Shown: positions 34,519 to 45,852 of the stretch, piece by piece
Layout: each line of letters begins with the position of its first letter
Numbering within the stretch: the first letter of the stretch is position 1
NCBI RefSeq assembly: GCF_039544165.1
Contig: NZ_BAABLD010000005.1
Coordinates: forward strand, 62,001-126,000
Reading direction: 5' to 3'
DNA: 64,000 nt
DNA from: Viridibacterium curvum
GTDB taxonomy: Bacteria > Pseudomonadota > Gammaproteobacteria > Burkholderiales > Rhodocyclaceae
Translations under genes and position numbers: made by a program
The notes under the pieces: generated by a model
Told to the model about the DNA's origin: nothing
Databases searched by the model: none
What the model saw: only the letters and a program-made list of their open reading frames with translations

Positions 34519-35904
34519 TCATGCCGTACGCAAGCGACGCAGGATGCGCCGCCGCGACTCATGAGCCAGCGGCACCCAGCCGTGCGTCTTCCAGCGCCAG
34601 AACATGCCCAGGCCGCGCAGGCTTTCGTCGGCCAGGTAGCCCAGCCACAGGCCGGGCAGGCCCAGTCCGAAGAAGACCCCCAGCAGCCACGCCAGCCCGG
34701 TGCCCATGACGACGTTGAAGAACACGCTCATCTGCACCGGGAACACAGCGTCGCCCGTGGCGCGCAGGCCGCCCATGAGGGTGACGTTGGCCGAGCGACC
34801 TGCTGCAGCGAAGATCTCGATGAGCAGGATAGACGACAGCAGCGTCTTCACCGTGGGGTCGTGGCTCAGGGCGAAGATCAGGTGGGGCGCGACAAGCCAA
34901 GTGAGGATGCTGAGAACGATGGTGCCGATGAGGCCCAGCCGCGTGGCGTGACGGATCATGTCGTCTGCAGCGCGCACGTGGCCGGCCCCGGTGCGATGGC
35001 CGATAAGGATTTCGGCCCCGGCGCTGAGCGCACCCACGAAAGTGAACACGACGGACATGATGTTCATGGTCCAGGCATGCGTAGCGAGCGCGGCGGCACC
35101 CATGCTGCCGGCCATGGCGACGGTGGCCATGAAGCAGACGCGGAAGATGATCTTCTCGCCCGCGCTCGGCAGACCGAGGCGTGCAATGGCACGCAGCGGC
35201 TCGCGGGCGATGCGAAAAGCGTCGCGCAGGCGCAGGCCAATCTGCAGACGCTGGCGCCAGACGACGATGAGCAGCACGAAGATGACTGCGCGCGAGACGA
35301 GAAAGCCCCAAGCCAGACCAATCAGGCCAAGCCCCGGCCAGCTGCCGGCGCCCAGCACCAGCGGCACGGCGACGATCAGGTGCAGGGCGTTCTCGGCCAT
35401 CACAAGGCGCATCGACACTTGCGTGTACTTGAAGGCGCGCAGCACCGAGAACATGGTCAGGTTGACCGCCTCGATGGCCAGGCCGACAGCCAGAACGCGC
35501 ATGAACGGCGCGGCCTCAGCCATCAGCTCGGGCGGCAGGTTCAGCAGGCGAAGCATGCCTTCCGGCCAGGCGCCGAGCAGCAACGCGGCTGCCGCGCCCA
35601 GCCACAGGGCGGTGGTAAAGCCGGCACGAGCGAGGTCGATGGCGCCGGCGGCGTCACCCGCGCCACGGTGCTGTGTGACGAGCACACTGGCGCCGATGCT
35701 GACGACGCGGAAGATTCGGTCGAGCACGAGCCGGAACTGGTTCGACAGGCCGAAGATGGCGACAGCGCCGACCGACAGGGTGCCAGCCAGCCACAGGCAC
35801 AGCGTGCCGATGGCGGTCATCAAGGCCATCTCGACGAAGATGGGCCAGGAGAGTGAGAACAGCGATTCCTCTTCGGGTGTTGCCTTGCTGCGAGCTTCAG
35901 TCAT
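34519..35904 (-). CDS. MATE family multidrug/toxin efflux transporter
   Basis: The 461-residue protein has twelve predicted membrane segments in two homologous halves and MATE landmarks such as the LSWPIFVEMALMTAIGTLCLW start and the GAAALATHAWTMNIM segment. It exports cationic compounds against sodium or protons, and the substrate is unknown. The start overlaps the cobA stop by eight bases, suggesting a cobA-MATE transcript. Confidence 0.93.
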   Translation of the reverse strand: MTEARSKATPEEESLFSLSWPIFVEMALMTAIGTLCLWLAGTLSVGAVAIFGLSNQFRLVLDRIFRVVSIGASVLVTQHRGAGDAAGAIDLARAGFTTALWLGAAAALLLGAWPEGMLRLLNLPPELMAEAAPFMRVLAVGLAIEAVNLTMFSVLRAFKYTQVSMRLVMAENALHLIVAVPLVLGAGSWPGLGLIGLAWGFLVSRAVIFVLLIVVWRQRLQIGLRLRDAFRIAREPLRAIARLGLPSAGEKIIFRVCFMATVAMAGSMGAAALATHAWTMNIMSVVFTFVGALSAGAEILIGHRTGAGHVRAADDMIRHATRLGLIGTIVLSILTWLVAPHLIFALSHDPTVKTLLSSILLIEIFAAAGRSANVTLMGGLRATGDAVFPVQMSVFFNVVMGTGLAWLLGVFFGLGLPGLWLGYLADESLRGLGMFWRWKTHGWVPLAHESRRRILRRLRTA

Positions 35905-36664
35905 GCGTTGCGGCGAACCAGTTCAGAGTGTCGTGCAGGCTGACGACATTGCCGATGATGAGCAGGGCAGGTGGGCGGATGCCGGCGGCGATGACGCGTT
36001 CGGGCAGGTTGGCAATCGTGCCGGTGATGCAACACTGGCTCGCGTGCGTGGCGCGGCGCACGCATGCGGCCGGCCGGTCGGGCGGCATGCCGTGGGCGAT
36101 CAGCTGGCGGCTGATTTCGGGCAGCGACAGCACGCCCATATAGACAACGACGGTTTGCTGATCACGCGTCAGTGCGGGCCAGTCGAGATCGGTGCTGTCG
36201 TCTTTGAGGTGACCCGTGACGAAAACGACCGACTGCGCATGATCGCGATGCGTGAGTGGAATGCCTGCATAGGCCCCGGCGCCGCAGGCCGCGGTGATGC
36301 CCGGCACGACTTCGAACGGGATGCCGGCGGCGCGCAAATCCTGCGCTTCTTCGCCGCCACGCCCGAAAACGTAGGGGTCGCCGCCCTTGAGGCGCACGAC
36401 GCGTTTGCCGTCCAGGGCGAGGCGAACCAGCAGTGCATTGATTTCCGCCTGCGGCAGTGTGTGCTTGCCGGACTCTTTCCCGACATAGATACGCTCGGCT
36501 TCCGCAGGTGCGAGTGAGAGCACTGCGTCGCTGACAAGCTGATCGTGCACGACCACTTCGGCAACGGCGAGGATGCGCGCGGCGCGAAGAGTGAGAAGTT
36601 CGGGGTCGCCCGGACCGCCGCCAACGAGGGCGACACTGCCGGGAGCAAGGAGAGGACGGGTCAT
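35897..36664 (-). CDS. cobA: uroporphyrinogen-III C-methyltransferase
   Basis: The 255-residue enzyme methylates uroporphyrinogen III at C2 and C7 with SAM, giving precorrin-2 for siroheme or cobalamin. It shows VALVGGGPGDPELLTLRA, VVRLKGGDPYVFGRGGEE and EVVPGITAACGAGAYAGIPLTHR. It is a stand-alone SUMT domain, not fused to CysG. No nitrite or sulfite reductase genes are adjacent, so its pathway cannot be settled. I see no cobalamin riboswitch in its upstream region. Confidence 0.95.
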   Translation of the reverse strand: MTRPLLAPGSVALVGGGPGDPELLTLRAARILAVAEVVVHDQLVSDAVLSLAPAEAERIYVGKESGKHTLPQAEINALLVRLALDGKRVVRLKGGDPYVFGRGGEEAQDLRAAGIPFEVVPGITAACGAGAYAGIPLTHRDHAQSVVFVTGHLKDDSTDLDWPALTRDQQTVVVYMGVLSLPEISRQLIAHGMPPDRPAACVRRATHASQCCITGTIANLPERVIAAGIRPPALLIIGNVVSLHDTLNWFAATHD

Positions 36665-37200
36665 CGAGTGAGTTCCGGGCTGCGGCGTTGTGTGGCGCAG
36701 TCTTTATCTGTTCGCAGGCGAGTTTGAGAGGCAGAACGGGCTGCGAACCCTTAAGCCTGTTATGTCTGGCGGATCGCATGATGGCTCGGCGCAATATGCT
36801 GCTGCACCGCGGCATGCCATAATTGTAGCCTTTCGCACGCAGGCTGCGATCAGGCAGAACTGCGTTGCCCCGAGAAGCCGAATGTGGACGGCGGGATCGC
36901 TTGACAGCGTACCCATGAGGGCTGGGCGGAAGCGCGGCGATGAACGGACGACGTGCTTGCTGTAACAGGCACAACCGAGAATCCATGCGGATGTCAGGTC
37001 CGCTTTGCCGGGCTGCCCGGACGGGCAAACTGCCCGCTTGGACAGCCGCTGATTGAACCTTTGTGGCATCTGTCACGGCAACATTCGCGTCGCTCCAATA
37101 TGGTTCGTCCGCTGGTCGGCGATTGCGCAAAACAGGGATACGGACCGAGAGGGGCAAGGCCCCGCCGGTAGTCCGCAGAGAGAACAAACGAGGGAACCGC
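36665..37200. other. divergent intergenic region between cobA and the sugar transferase gene
   Basis: The 536 bases hold no supported gene. Two adjacent hairpins are visible at 37008-37020 (CCGGG-CTG-CCCGG) and 37022-37036 (CGGGCA-AAC-TGCCCG), inside the probable leader of the sugar transferase. I looked for a sigma-54 GG-N10-GC motif on the plus strand and found none. No confident sigma-70 pair was seen. Three degenerate GG...GC candidates have the wrong spacing. Confidence 0.5.
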
Positions 37201-38589
37201 ATGCTGCGTCTTTTCAACCACTATTTCCCGTCGAGTGCGGTGTACCAGGTCCTGATTGACGTCCTGGTGCTCTTCGGCGGCATCCTGCTGGCGGCGTTCT
37301 ACGTCAGCGGTGAGGTGGTTTCGGGGCTGACTGCCGTGGTGCCGTCTGCACTGGTGTTTGCCGTCGTCATGGTGGCGCTGAGCAGTGCTCTGGGCCTGTA
37401 TGGCAGCCGCCGTGATCCATCCTTCCGCGACATGCTCGCTCGGGTCTTGCTGACAGTGTTGTTCAGCGTGCCGGTGGCTTGGGCTGTATTCCGCCTGCTG
37501 CCATGGGGCAAGGCGTTCGCTACGCTGGATGCGACCGTGATCATGCTGCTGGGCGGTGTGTTGCTGGCCCGTGGTGTTTCGCGTCGCGCGACAACAAGCA
37601 CGATGTGGCGTCGTCGCATTCTGGTTATTGGTACCGGTCGCGAGGCGGCATCGGTCGAATACAGCTTGACTCATCCGCACCACCCGGGTCTGGATGTGGT
37701 GGGCTTCCTGCCTGTGCCGGGGTTTGAAGAGTCCCTGGTGCAACCGTCCCGCGTGCTGCAGCCGGCTGCTGACAAGACATTGCTTGATGTGGCGCGCTCG
37801 CTGGAGGTTGATGAGATCATCGTTGCGGTGCGTGAGCGTCGTGGTGGCACCTTGCCCTTGTCCGAATTGCTCGATTGCAAGCTCATGGGCATCAAGGTGC
37901 TCGACCTGTCGTGCTTCTTCGAGCGTGTGCGAGGCCAGGTGCGCCTCGACTCACTGCGTGCCAGCTGGCTGATCTACGGCGAAGGCTTCCGTCAGGGCAA
38001 CCTGCGCACCATGGTCAAGCGTGCTTTCGATGTCTCGGCAGCCCTTCTGCTGCTGACCCTGACTGCGCCCATCATGCTGCTGACGATGATTGCCATTGCC
38101 ATCGAAGACGGTTTTCCCGTGCTCTACAAGCAGGAGCGTGTGGGGCAGGGTGGTCGCACCTTCAAGGTCATCAAGTTCCGTTCGATGTATCGCGATGCCG
38201 AGAAAGACGGCAAGCCACGTTGGGCCAGCGCCAATGACAATCGCGTCACCCGTATTGGTCGCCTGATCCGCAAGACGCGTATCGACGAGCTGCCACAATT
38301 GTTCAATGTGCTGATGGGTGACATGAGCATGGTCGGTCCGCGTCCGGAGCGTCCGTTCTTTGTCGATCAGCTGACCAGCGAGATCCCTTTCTATGCCGTC
38401 CGCCACTCGGTCAAGCCGGGCGTGACGGGCTGGGCGCAAGTGCGCTACCAATATGGCGCGTCGGTCGATGATGCAGTGCAAAAGCTGCAGTACGACCTGT
38501 ACTACGTCAAGAACCACACGCTGTTCCTCGACATCATGGTGCTCGCCGAGACTGTGCGTGTGGTGCTGACCGGGGAGGGCGCGCACTGA
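37201..38589 (+). CDS. PEP-CTERM-associated exopolysaccharide sugar transferase
   Basis: The 462-residue protein has four N-terminal membrane helices, a nucleotide-binding-like middle (RRRILVIGTGREA), a fifth helix, and a C-terminal bacterial sugar transferase domain. That domain contains KRAFDVSAALLLL, YKQERVGQGGRTFKVIKFRSM, RKTRIDELPQLFNVLMGDMS and VGPRPERP. It probably loads the first sugar phosphate on undecaprenyl phosphate for exopolysaccharide assembly. ATG 37201 is chosen over an upstream in-frame extension because MLRLFNHYFPSSAVYQ is the family's normal start. prsK follows, the standard PEP-CTERM/EPS order. Confidence 0.93.
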   Translation: MLRLFNHYFPSSAVYQVLIDVLVLFGGILLAAFYVSGEVVSGLTAVVPSALVFAVVMVALSSALGLYGSRRDPSFRDMLARVLLTVLFSVPVAWAVFRLLPWGKAFATLDATVIMLLGGVLLARGVSRRATTSTMWRRRILVIGTGREAASVEYSLTHPHHPGLDVVGFLPVPGFEESLVQPSRVLQPAADKTLLDVARSLEVDEIIVAVRERRGGTLPLSELLDCKLMGIKVLDLSCFFERVRGQVRLDSLRASWLIYGEGFRQGNLRTMVKRAFDVSAALLLLTLTAPIMLLTMIAIAIEDGFPVLYKQERVGQGGRTFKVIKFRSMYRDAEKDGKPRWASANDNRVTRIGRLIRKTRIDELPQLFNVLMGDMSMVGPRPERPFFVDQLTSEIPFYAVRHSVKPGVTGWAQVRYQYGASVDDAVQKLQYDLYYVKNHTLFLDIMVLAETVRVVLTGEGAH

Positions 38590-38619
38590 ACGCCCGCTGG
38601 CGCTGTGCGCTAAACTCGG

Positions 38620-38647
38620 GGCCCCGCCGGTGCGGGGCCTTTTCTTT
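38620..38647 (+). terminator. intrinsic terminator between the sugar transferase and prsK
   Basis: GGCCCCGC pairs with GCGGGGCC around CGGT and is followed by TTTTCTTT. This strong-looking terminator lies inside what is normally a continuous gene cluster. It ends 15 bases before the prsK start and no new promoter is obvious, so it probably attenuates rather than separates. Confidence 0.85.
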
Positions 38648-38662
38648 ATGCAGGCAAGCCTG

Positions 38663-40717
38663 ATGGATTCCTCCCTGTCCGATATCCGCTTCTGGTCTGC
38701 CTGTCTGGCGACCGTCGTGTTCGGCTGTCTGGCGCTGTACCTCTGGCTGGGTTGGCGGGGCGGCAAGCTGGGTGCGCGCCTGATTGCCGCAGTTCTGGCT
38801 TCCGGAGTGTGGGCCGCGCTGGCAGCACTCGACGAGAGTCGTCATGTGGGGCTGTTGCCGTTATGGCCGGCCTTGCTGGCCGAAGTGCTGCGCCCCGCGA
38901 TCTGGGGCTTCTTCCTGGTTGGCTTGCTGGAGGTCGTCAGCGACGCACGCCAGAGTTCGGGCGTGCGCTCGGTCCGGCGCGTTGCGTCGGGCGTCGTGCT
39001 GGTGTCGCTGGCAATGGTCGTGGTGTCCGACCAGGTGGTGGGGCTGACGCGCTGGATGCACTACGCCGGCCTGTTGTTGTCGGTGTGGCTGCTGGTGCTG
39101 CTGGAGCAGGTGTATCGCAATTATCCGGAGAGCGCGCGTTGGGGCATCAAGCCGCTTGCGCTGGGCCTGGGTTGTGTTCAGTGCTTTGACATTTACCTGT
39201 TTGCCGAAGCCGCGCTGCTGGGTAAGCCTGACCCGGACGTGATGGCCGTGCGCACGGCGGTGCATGCTTTGATGGCGCCGCTGTTGGTGATGGCGGCGAC
39301 GCGCAGCCGTGATTGGACTTTCCGCATTACCGTGTCGCGGCAACTGGTTTTCCACTCGACGGCGTTGGCTGCATCCGGCGTCTACCTGCTCATGATTGCA
39401 GCGGTGGGTTACTACGTGCGCTGGTTCGGCGGCACCTGGGGCGGCGCGTTGCAAACGGCGCTGATGTTCGGCGGCCTGATGTTGCTGGCCCTGGTGGCGG
39501 TGTCAGGTTCCTTCCGTGCGAAGCTGCGGGTGTGGGTCGGGAAACATCTCTTCGCGCTGCGTTATGACTATCGCGAGTCCTGGCTGAAGTTTACGCAGGC
39601 TCTGTCAGGCGCGCAGGGAGGCGAGAACACGCTTGAGCAGAGCATCATCGGCGCATTGTGCGAACTGGTGGAGAGCCCAGGTGGTGTGATCTGGATGCCG
39701 GATGGTGATGGTGTCTTCCGCCCACGCGCCAAACTCAACTATCCGCTGGGAGAGGGCGAGGAGCCGCGTGACGCGCCGCTCGCGGCATTCATGGCGGCAC
39801 AGGGCTGGATCGTCAATCTCGAAGAGTGGCGCTCTCGTCCGGGTCTCTATCATGGCATCACGGTGCCGGGCTGGTTGTCGTCCCTGCAGGACGCCTGGCT
39901 CATCGTGCCACTCATCAGTGGTGGGGAGATGCTGGCCTTCGTGGTGTTGAGTACGGCACGCGCCAGTGTCGAGGTGAACTGGGAGGTGCTTGATCTGCTC
40001 AAGACCGCCGGGGGGCAGGCGGCAAGCTACCTCGGTCGCGCGCAGGCGATCGCAGCGCTGCTGGAAGCGCAGAAGTTCGACTCGTTCAACCGCATGTCTG
40101 CCTTCGTGGTGCATGACCTCAAGAACCTCGTCGCTCAGCTTTCACTGCTGCTCAAGAACGCTGCGCGACACAAGGACAATCCGGAGTTCCAGGCCGACAT
40201 GTTGCTGACCGTCGAGAACGTCGCCGAGCGCATGCGTGGCCTCATGACCCAGCTGCAGAACAAGGAGCCCATCGAGCAGAAACGCTGGGTGGATGTCAGC
40301 GAGTTGTGCGACAGGCTGGTTTCGGAGCGCAGCCTGTTGCGTCCGCAGCTGACTCTGACAGCGGAGCCCGAACTCGGGGTGCTGGCCCATGCGGAACGGC
40401 TGCACCGTATATTCGGGCACGTCGTGCAGAATGCCATCGAAGCGACACCCGAGCATGGTAAGGTTTCAGTGTCGTTGAGCCGCGAAGAGGATTTCCTGCG
40501 GTTCGAGGTGGCGGATACCGGCTGTGGCATGAGCGCCGAGTTCGTGCGGGAGCGCCTGTTCCGGCCATTCCAGACGACCAAGCACAGCGGCATGGGCATA
40601 GGTGCCTACGAAGTGCGGCAATACGTGGTTGAACTTGGCGGGCGCGTCGAGGTAACCAGCGAAGTAGGGCAGGGAACGTCGGTCGTGATCCTCATTCCCC
40701 TCGGGCGTCGCGGTTGA
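38663..40717 (+). CDS. prsK: PEP-CTERM system histidine kinase PrsK
   Basis: The 684-residue membrane sensor has about nine to ten N-terminal membrane helices (residues to about 300), a GAF-like domain (about 320-460) and a kinase core. The H-box is HDLKNLVAQLSLLLKN, with the ATPase motifs NAIEATPEHG, DTGCGMS and GMGIGAYEVRQYV. It phosphorylates PrsR. The start is placed at ATG 38663 (AGG eight bases upstream). ATG 38648 is possible but would abut the terminator T-tract. The stop overlaps a non-genuine TTG of the next frame, and prsR begins 62 bases later. Confidence 0.92.
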   Translation: MDSSLSDIRFWSACLATVVFGCLALYLWLGWRGGKLGARLIAAVLASGVWAALAALDESRHVGLLPLWPALLAEVLRPAIWGFFLVGLLEVVSDARQSSGVRSVRRVASGVVLVSLAMVVVSDQVVGLTRWMHYAGLLLSVWLLVLLEQVYRNYPESARWGIKPLALGLGCVQCFDIYLFAEAALLGKPDPDVMAVRTAVHALMAPLLVMAATRSRDWTFRITVSRQLVFHSTALAASGVYLLMIAAVGYYVRWFGGTWGGALQTALMFGGLMLLALVAVSGSFRAKLRVWVGKHLFALRYDYRESWLKFTQALSGAQGGENTLEQSIIGALCELVESPGGVIWMPDGDGVFRPRAKLNYPLGEGEEPRDAPLAAFMAAQGWIVNLEEWRSRPGLYHGITVPGWLSSLQDAWLIVPLISGGEMLAFVVLSTARASVEVNWEVLDLLKTAGGQAASYLGRAQAIAALLEAQKFDSFNRMSAFVVHDLKNLVAQLSLLLKNAARHKDNPEFQADMLLTVENVAERMRGLMTQLQNKEPIEQKRWVDVSELCDRLVSERSLLRPQLTLTAEPELGVLAHAERLHRIFGHVVQNAIEATPEHGKVSVSLSREEDFLRFEVADTGCGMSAEFVRERLFRPFQTTKHSGMGIGAYEVRQYVVELGGRVEVTSEVGQGTSVVILIPLGRRG

Positions 40718-40779
40718 GCAGCGGCAGCGGGTTCCGGCAACCACCAGATCGGCAGTCACCAATTTCGGGTCAGGATGTC

Positions 40780-42165
<1,386 letters not shown>

Positions 42166-42187
42166 TTGAATGACAGGAGAGATCCGA

Positions 42188-44968
42188 ATGTCCGTTTCTG
42201 GCAATACCAATTGGTTGCTTACCGGCGTGCTCGCCGCCTCCCTGCTGCTGGCGGGGTGCTCGGAGTCCCCCGCGACCCTGCTTGCTTCGGCTCGTCAGGC
42301 CGTCGACAAGCGTGACTACCCGACGGCCATCATCCACCTCAAGAATGCGCTGCAGAAAGACTCGGGCAATCCCGATGCACGCTTCATGTTTGCCGAAGTG
42401 CTGGTGGCGCAGGGTGATTCGGTGGGTGCCGAGCGTGAGCTCCGCAAGGCGCTTGAGTATGGGTACAAGGCTGGCGCAGTGACGCCAATGATCGTCGAGG
42501 CGATGATCAATTCCGGCAAATCCGCCAAGGCCATCGAAGAGTTCGGCAAGCAGAAGCTCGACGAAAAGGAAGCACAGGCGCGTCTGTCGGTGGCGCTGGG
42601 CAATGCTTACCTCGCCGAGAAAAAGCTCGACGAAGCGTCGGCTCAGTTCGATCAGGCGCTCGCTGCGCAAGCCGGGCTTGTGACGGCCGATCTTGGCAAG
42701 GCGCGCGTGCTGCTGGCGCGCGAAAAGGTCGATGAGGGTCTCGCTGCAATTGACGCCATTCTTGCCAAGCAACCCAAGCAACAGGAAGCCATGCTGGTGA
42801 AGGCTGACGTGCTGGCCAGCCAGGGTAAGGATGACGAAGCGATCGCGATCGCCAAGCAGGCGCAGGCGAATAGCCCGACGGACAAGGCGCCGCTGATCCG
42901 TCTGGTGTCGCTCTATATCGGTCGTTCCAAGCACGCTGAAGCGGATGCCATTCTGGCGCGTCTTCGCGAAGTGGCGCCCAACGACGTACGCACTGTCTAC
43001 TTCTCCGGTGTTGCGGCCCTGCGCGCGGGCAAGCCGGTCGAAGCGCGTGATGCGGCGGCCAAGATTCTGCGTGTGATGCCGGAGCACGAATTGGCCCTGA
43101 TGCTGGGCGCTTCGGCCAATCTGCGTCTGGGTGACGCCAAGCAGGCCGAGACCATGCTTGCCAAGGTCACCGCGCGTCGTAAGGACTGGGCGATGGCCAA
43201 GCGCATGCATGCGCAGAGCTATCTGACCATGCGTGATCCGGCCAAGGCGCTGGAGATCCTTTTGCCGCTGCTGGAGCTGGACAAGCGCGATGTCGAGGCG
43301 CTCAACATGGCTGGTCAAGCCTACATGCTGCAGGCCGACTACAACCGCGCGGCCGATTACTTCAGCAAGGTCGCAGCACTCGCTCCTGCGTCAAGCGACG
43401 CCCGTACCCGACTGGGCATGGCCCGCATGGCTGCCGGTGACGACGCCCGCGCCCTGCAGGATCTGGAGGCTGCCGCAGCCGGCGGCGATGGTTCGAACAT
43501 CCTTGCCGAGGTTGGCATCATCGCCAATCACCTCAAGCGCAACGACACGGCGCGTGCCCTGCAGACGCTTGCCGTGCTGGAAAAGAAGCACCCGAACAAC
43601 GCGGCTGTTTCCAACGTGCGTGGTGCCGTCCTGCTGTCCACCAAGGACATGCCGGGCGCGCGTAAGGCTTTCGAGCAAGCGCTGAGCCTGGAGCCGGAGA
43701 ATCTTGGCGCGTTGACCCAGCTGACCCGTCTGGACATGGCCGAGGGCAAGCTCGCCGATTCGCGCAAGCGTCTCGAGGGCTTCGTGCAGAAATTCCCCAA
43801 GAATGTCCGCGCCGTGCTGACCTATGCGCAGTTCCTGCAGGAGACCAATTCACCGCTGCCCGAAGTGCGCGCCGCCCTGGAGAAAGCCGTTGCGGCGGAT
43901 CCTGCGCGTAACGAGGCACGCGTGGCACTGGTGCAGTTCCTGCTGCGCACCTCGGAAGGCAAGCAGGCGCTCATCGTGGCGCAACAGGCCGTGGCCAGCC
44001 AGCCGGACAGCCCGGACATGCAGCGTCTGCTGGGCCGCACCCAGCTCGCTGGTGGCGAGAAGCAACAGGCCATCGCGACGTTTGCCAAGCTGCAGTCGGC
44101 AGACCCGCAAAACCCCATCGCTACCTTTGATCTGGCTGAAGCACAACGTGCCGGTGAAGACCTGACTGCGGCGGAGAACAACTACCGTCGTGCGCTGGAG
44201 AGCAAGCCTGACTTTGCCGATGCAGCCCAGCGTCTGGCAGCGATTTACCTGAAGCAAGGCAAGACCGGTGAGGCACTGCAACTGGCTCGTGGCCTGCAGA
44301 AGGCGGCACCGGGCTCGCCCTCTGGTTACCTGCTTGAGGCCGATCTGTATTCCGCCGACAAGCGTTGGGCCGATGTCAGCGCAGCCCTGCAGCAGGCTTG
44401 GGAAAAGTCGAAGTCACCGCAAGTGCTGTTGAGCCTGCGCGCGGCCCTGAACCAGCAGAACCGTACGGCTGATGCGCAGAAGCTGGTGGCTGACTACCTG
44501 AAGGCCAATCCCAAGGAAGGCGTGGTCCGCATGCAGTTGGCGGACGAGGCACTGAACGCCGGGCGTTATCCCGAAGCACTGGGTCTCTACAAAACCCTGA
44601 ACGAACTGGCGAAGTCCAACGTCGTGATCGCCAACAATCTCGCCTGGGTGGCCAACAAGCAGAATGATCCGAAGGCAGTGCAGTACGCCGAAGAGGTGCT
44701 GAAACTGGCACCCAGAGTGCCGGCGATCATGGAAACCGCAGGCAGCATCTTCGTCGAGCGTGGGCAGGTACCGCGTGGCATGGCTATGCTCAAGGAAGCC
44801 GTTGAGCTGGCCCCCAAGGCATCTGCGGTGCGTCTGGGCTACGCCAAGGCGCTGGCGCGTACGGGTGACAAAGCGACGGCTGCCAAGGAGGCCGAGAAGG
44901 CCCTGGAAGGTGTGCCTGCCGATCTGCCCCTGCATGCGGAAATCGTCGCTTTCCGGAAGACCCTGTAA
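42188..44968 (+). CDS. prsT: PEP-CTERM system TPR-repeat lipoprotein PrsT
   Basis: The 926-residue lipoprotein has a signal peptide ending in LLAGC and then about twenty tetratricopeptide repeats across its length (for example YPTAIIHLKNALQKDSGNPDARF near residue 45). It is typical of PrsT, the large TPR protein always near PrsK/PrsR. It probably scaffolds exopolysaccharide synthesis or export at the envelope. AGGAGA about seven bases upstream fixes ATG 42188 over ATG 42170. It starts 22 bases after prsR. Confidence 0.95.
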   Translation: MSVSGNTNWLLTGVLAASLLLAGCSESPATLLASARQAVDKRDYPTAIIHLKNALQKDSGNPDARFMFAEVLVAQGDSVGAERELRKALEYGYKAGAVTPMIVEAMINSGKSAKAIEEFGKQKLDEKEAQARLSVALGNAYLAEKKLDEASAQFDQALAAQAGLVTADLGKARVLLAREKVDEGLAAIDAILAKQPKQQEAMLVKADVLASQGKDDEAIAIAKQAQANSPTDKAPLIRLVSLYIGRSKHAEADAILARLREVAPNDVRTVYFSGVAALRAGKPVEARDAAAKILRVMPEHELALMLGASANLRLGDAKQAETMLAKVTARRKDWAMAKRMHAQSYLTMRDPAKALEILLPLLELDKRDVEALNMAGQAYMLQADYNRAADYFSKVAALAPASSDARTRLGMARMAAGDDARALQDLEAAAAGGDGSNILAEVGIIANHLKRNDTARALQTLAVLEKKHPNNAAVSNVRGAVLLSTKDMPGARKAFEQALSLEPENLGALTQLTRLDMAEGKLADSRKRLEGFVQKFPKNVRAVLTYAQFLQETNSPLPEVRAALEKAVAADPARNEARVALVQFLLRTSEGKQALIVAQQAVASQPDSPDMQRLLGRTQLAGGEKQQAIATFAKLQSADPQNPIATFDLAEAQRAGEDLTAAENNYRRALESKPDFADAAQRLAAIYLKQGKTGEALQLARGLQKAAPGSPSGYLLEADLYSADKRWADVSAALQQAWEKSKSPQVLLSLRAALNQQNRTADAQKLVADYLKANPKEGVVRMQLADEALNAGRYPEALGLYKTLNELAKSNVVIANNLAWVANKQNDPKAVQYAEEVLKLAPRVPAIMETAGSIFVERGQVPRGMAMLKEAVELAPKASAVRLGYAKALARTGDKATAAKEAEKALEGVPADLPLHAEIVAFRKTL

Positions 44969-45069
44969 GCCACAGGCGGGCTGGGTGTTCCGGTCGGCAC
45001 GCTCAGCCGCTCCGCCGGGAGCAGCATGGATTGCGGCATCGGGATGGTGTCTTGAACAGGAGTGCGGAG

Positions 45070-45852
45070 ATGCGTAGCAGTCGAAGCTTCCTGGGGCGAT
45101 GGTGCGTCACAGCCGTGACGCTTCTGGCCGCAGCGCTTCTGCCTTGCACGGTGCAGGCTGGCTTGCCGGACACGGCAGCAAACGTCAAAGCTTCGCTGGT
45201 CGTCGTCGGGACTTATCAACGCACCCGCAGTCCCGCATTCGTTCCGCTGGGCACGGGGTTCGTGGTCGGCGACGGCCGGACCGTGGCGACCAATGCCCAC
45301 GTTCGCCTGCGCCAGCAGAACACCGAGCAGCTGGAAATCATGGTCGTGGTCCAGCCCTCCCAGCCCAATGTGCCGCGCGAAGTGCAACGGCTCGTCATCG
45401 ACGAACAGCATGATCTGGCGGTGCTGCGTATCCGCGATGGTGCCCCGCTGCCAGCGTTGCCGTTGGCGTCTGCCCCCGCGCGCGAGGGGCAGAGCATCAT
45501 GCTGATGGGCTTCCCCTTGCCGGGCTTGCTGGGCCTGACGCCTGCCATCCAGGCGGGTGTCATTTCTGCCATCGCCCCGATCAGCATTCCCGCACCGCGG
45601 GCCGATCGGCTGGAGGCTGCCGTGATCCGGCAGATGGTGGCTGGCGCCTACCCCATTTATGTGCTCGACGCCGTTGCCCGTCCCGGCAACAGTGGTAGTC
45701 CCGTCGTCGATATCGACAGCGGGCAGGTGCTCGGCGTGGTCAGTGGCGGCATGGTGCGGCAGGCGCGCGAGCCCGGCATGGCCGAGCCGACCGGCATCAC
45801 TTACGCGATCCCGGTCGAACATTTGCGCCGTCTGCTGCAGGAGCGTGATTGA
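45070..45852 (+). CDS. secreted trypsin-like serine protease
   Basis: The 260-residue protein has a signal peptide (about residues 1-30, ending VQA) and the chymotrypsin-fold triad: His in TNAHVRL, Asp in EQHDLAVLRI and Ser in PGNSGSPV. There is no PDZ domain, unlike DegP. AGGAG about seven bases upstream supports ATG 45070. It lies 101 bases after prsT, and its stop overlaps the nnr start as TGATG. Its substrate is unknown, and association with envelope functions is inferred from its neighbours. Confidence 0.88.
   Translation: MRSSRSFLGRWCVTAVTLLAAALLPCTVQAGLPDTAANVKASLVVVGTYQRTRSPAFVPLGTGFVVGDGRTVATNAHVRLRQQNTEQLEIMVVVQPSQPNVPREVQRLVIDEQHDLAVLRIRDGAPLPALPLASAPAREGQSIMLMGFPLPGLLGLTPAIQAGVISAIAPISIPAPRADRLEAAVIRQMVAGAYPIYVLDAVARPGNSGSPVVDIDSGQVLGVVSGGMVRQAREPGMAEPTGITYAIPVEHLRRLLQERD

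Noticed and set aside
34408..35856. 482-codon plus-strand frame opposite the MATE transporter
   Set aside because: His/Gln/Asp-rich shadow of a hydrophobic protein. The MATE frame has clear membrane segments.
36665..36850. Cobalamin riboswitch upstream of cobA
   Set aside because: No B12-box-like core or matching stem arrangement was seen on the minus strand.
36665..37200. Sigma-54 promoter upstream of the sugar transferase
   Set aside because: Three GG...GC candidates were examined on the plus strand, and none has the N10 spacing.
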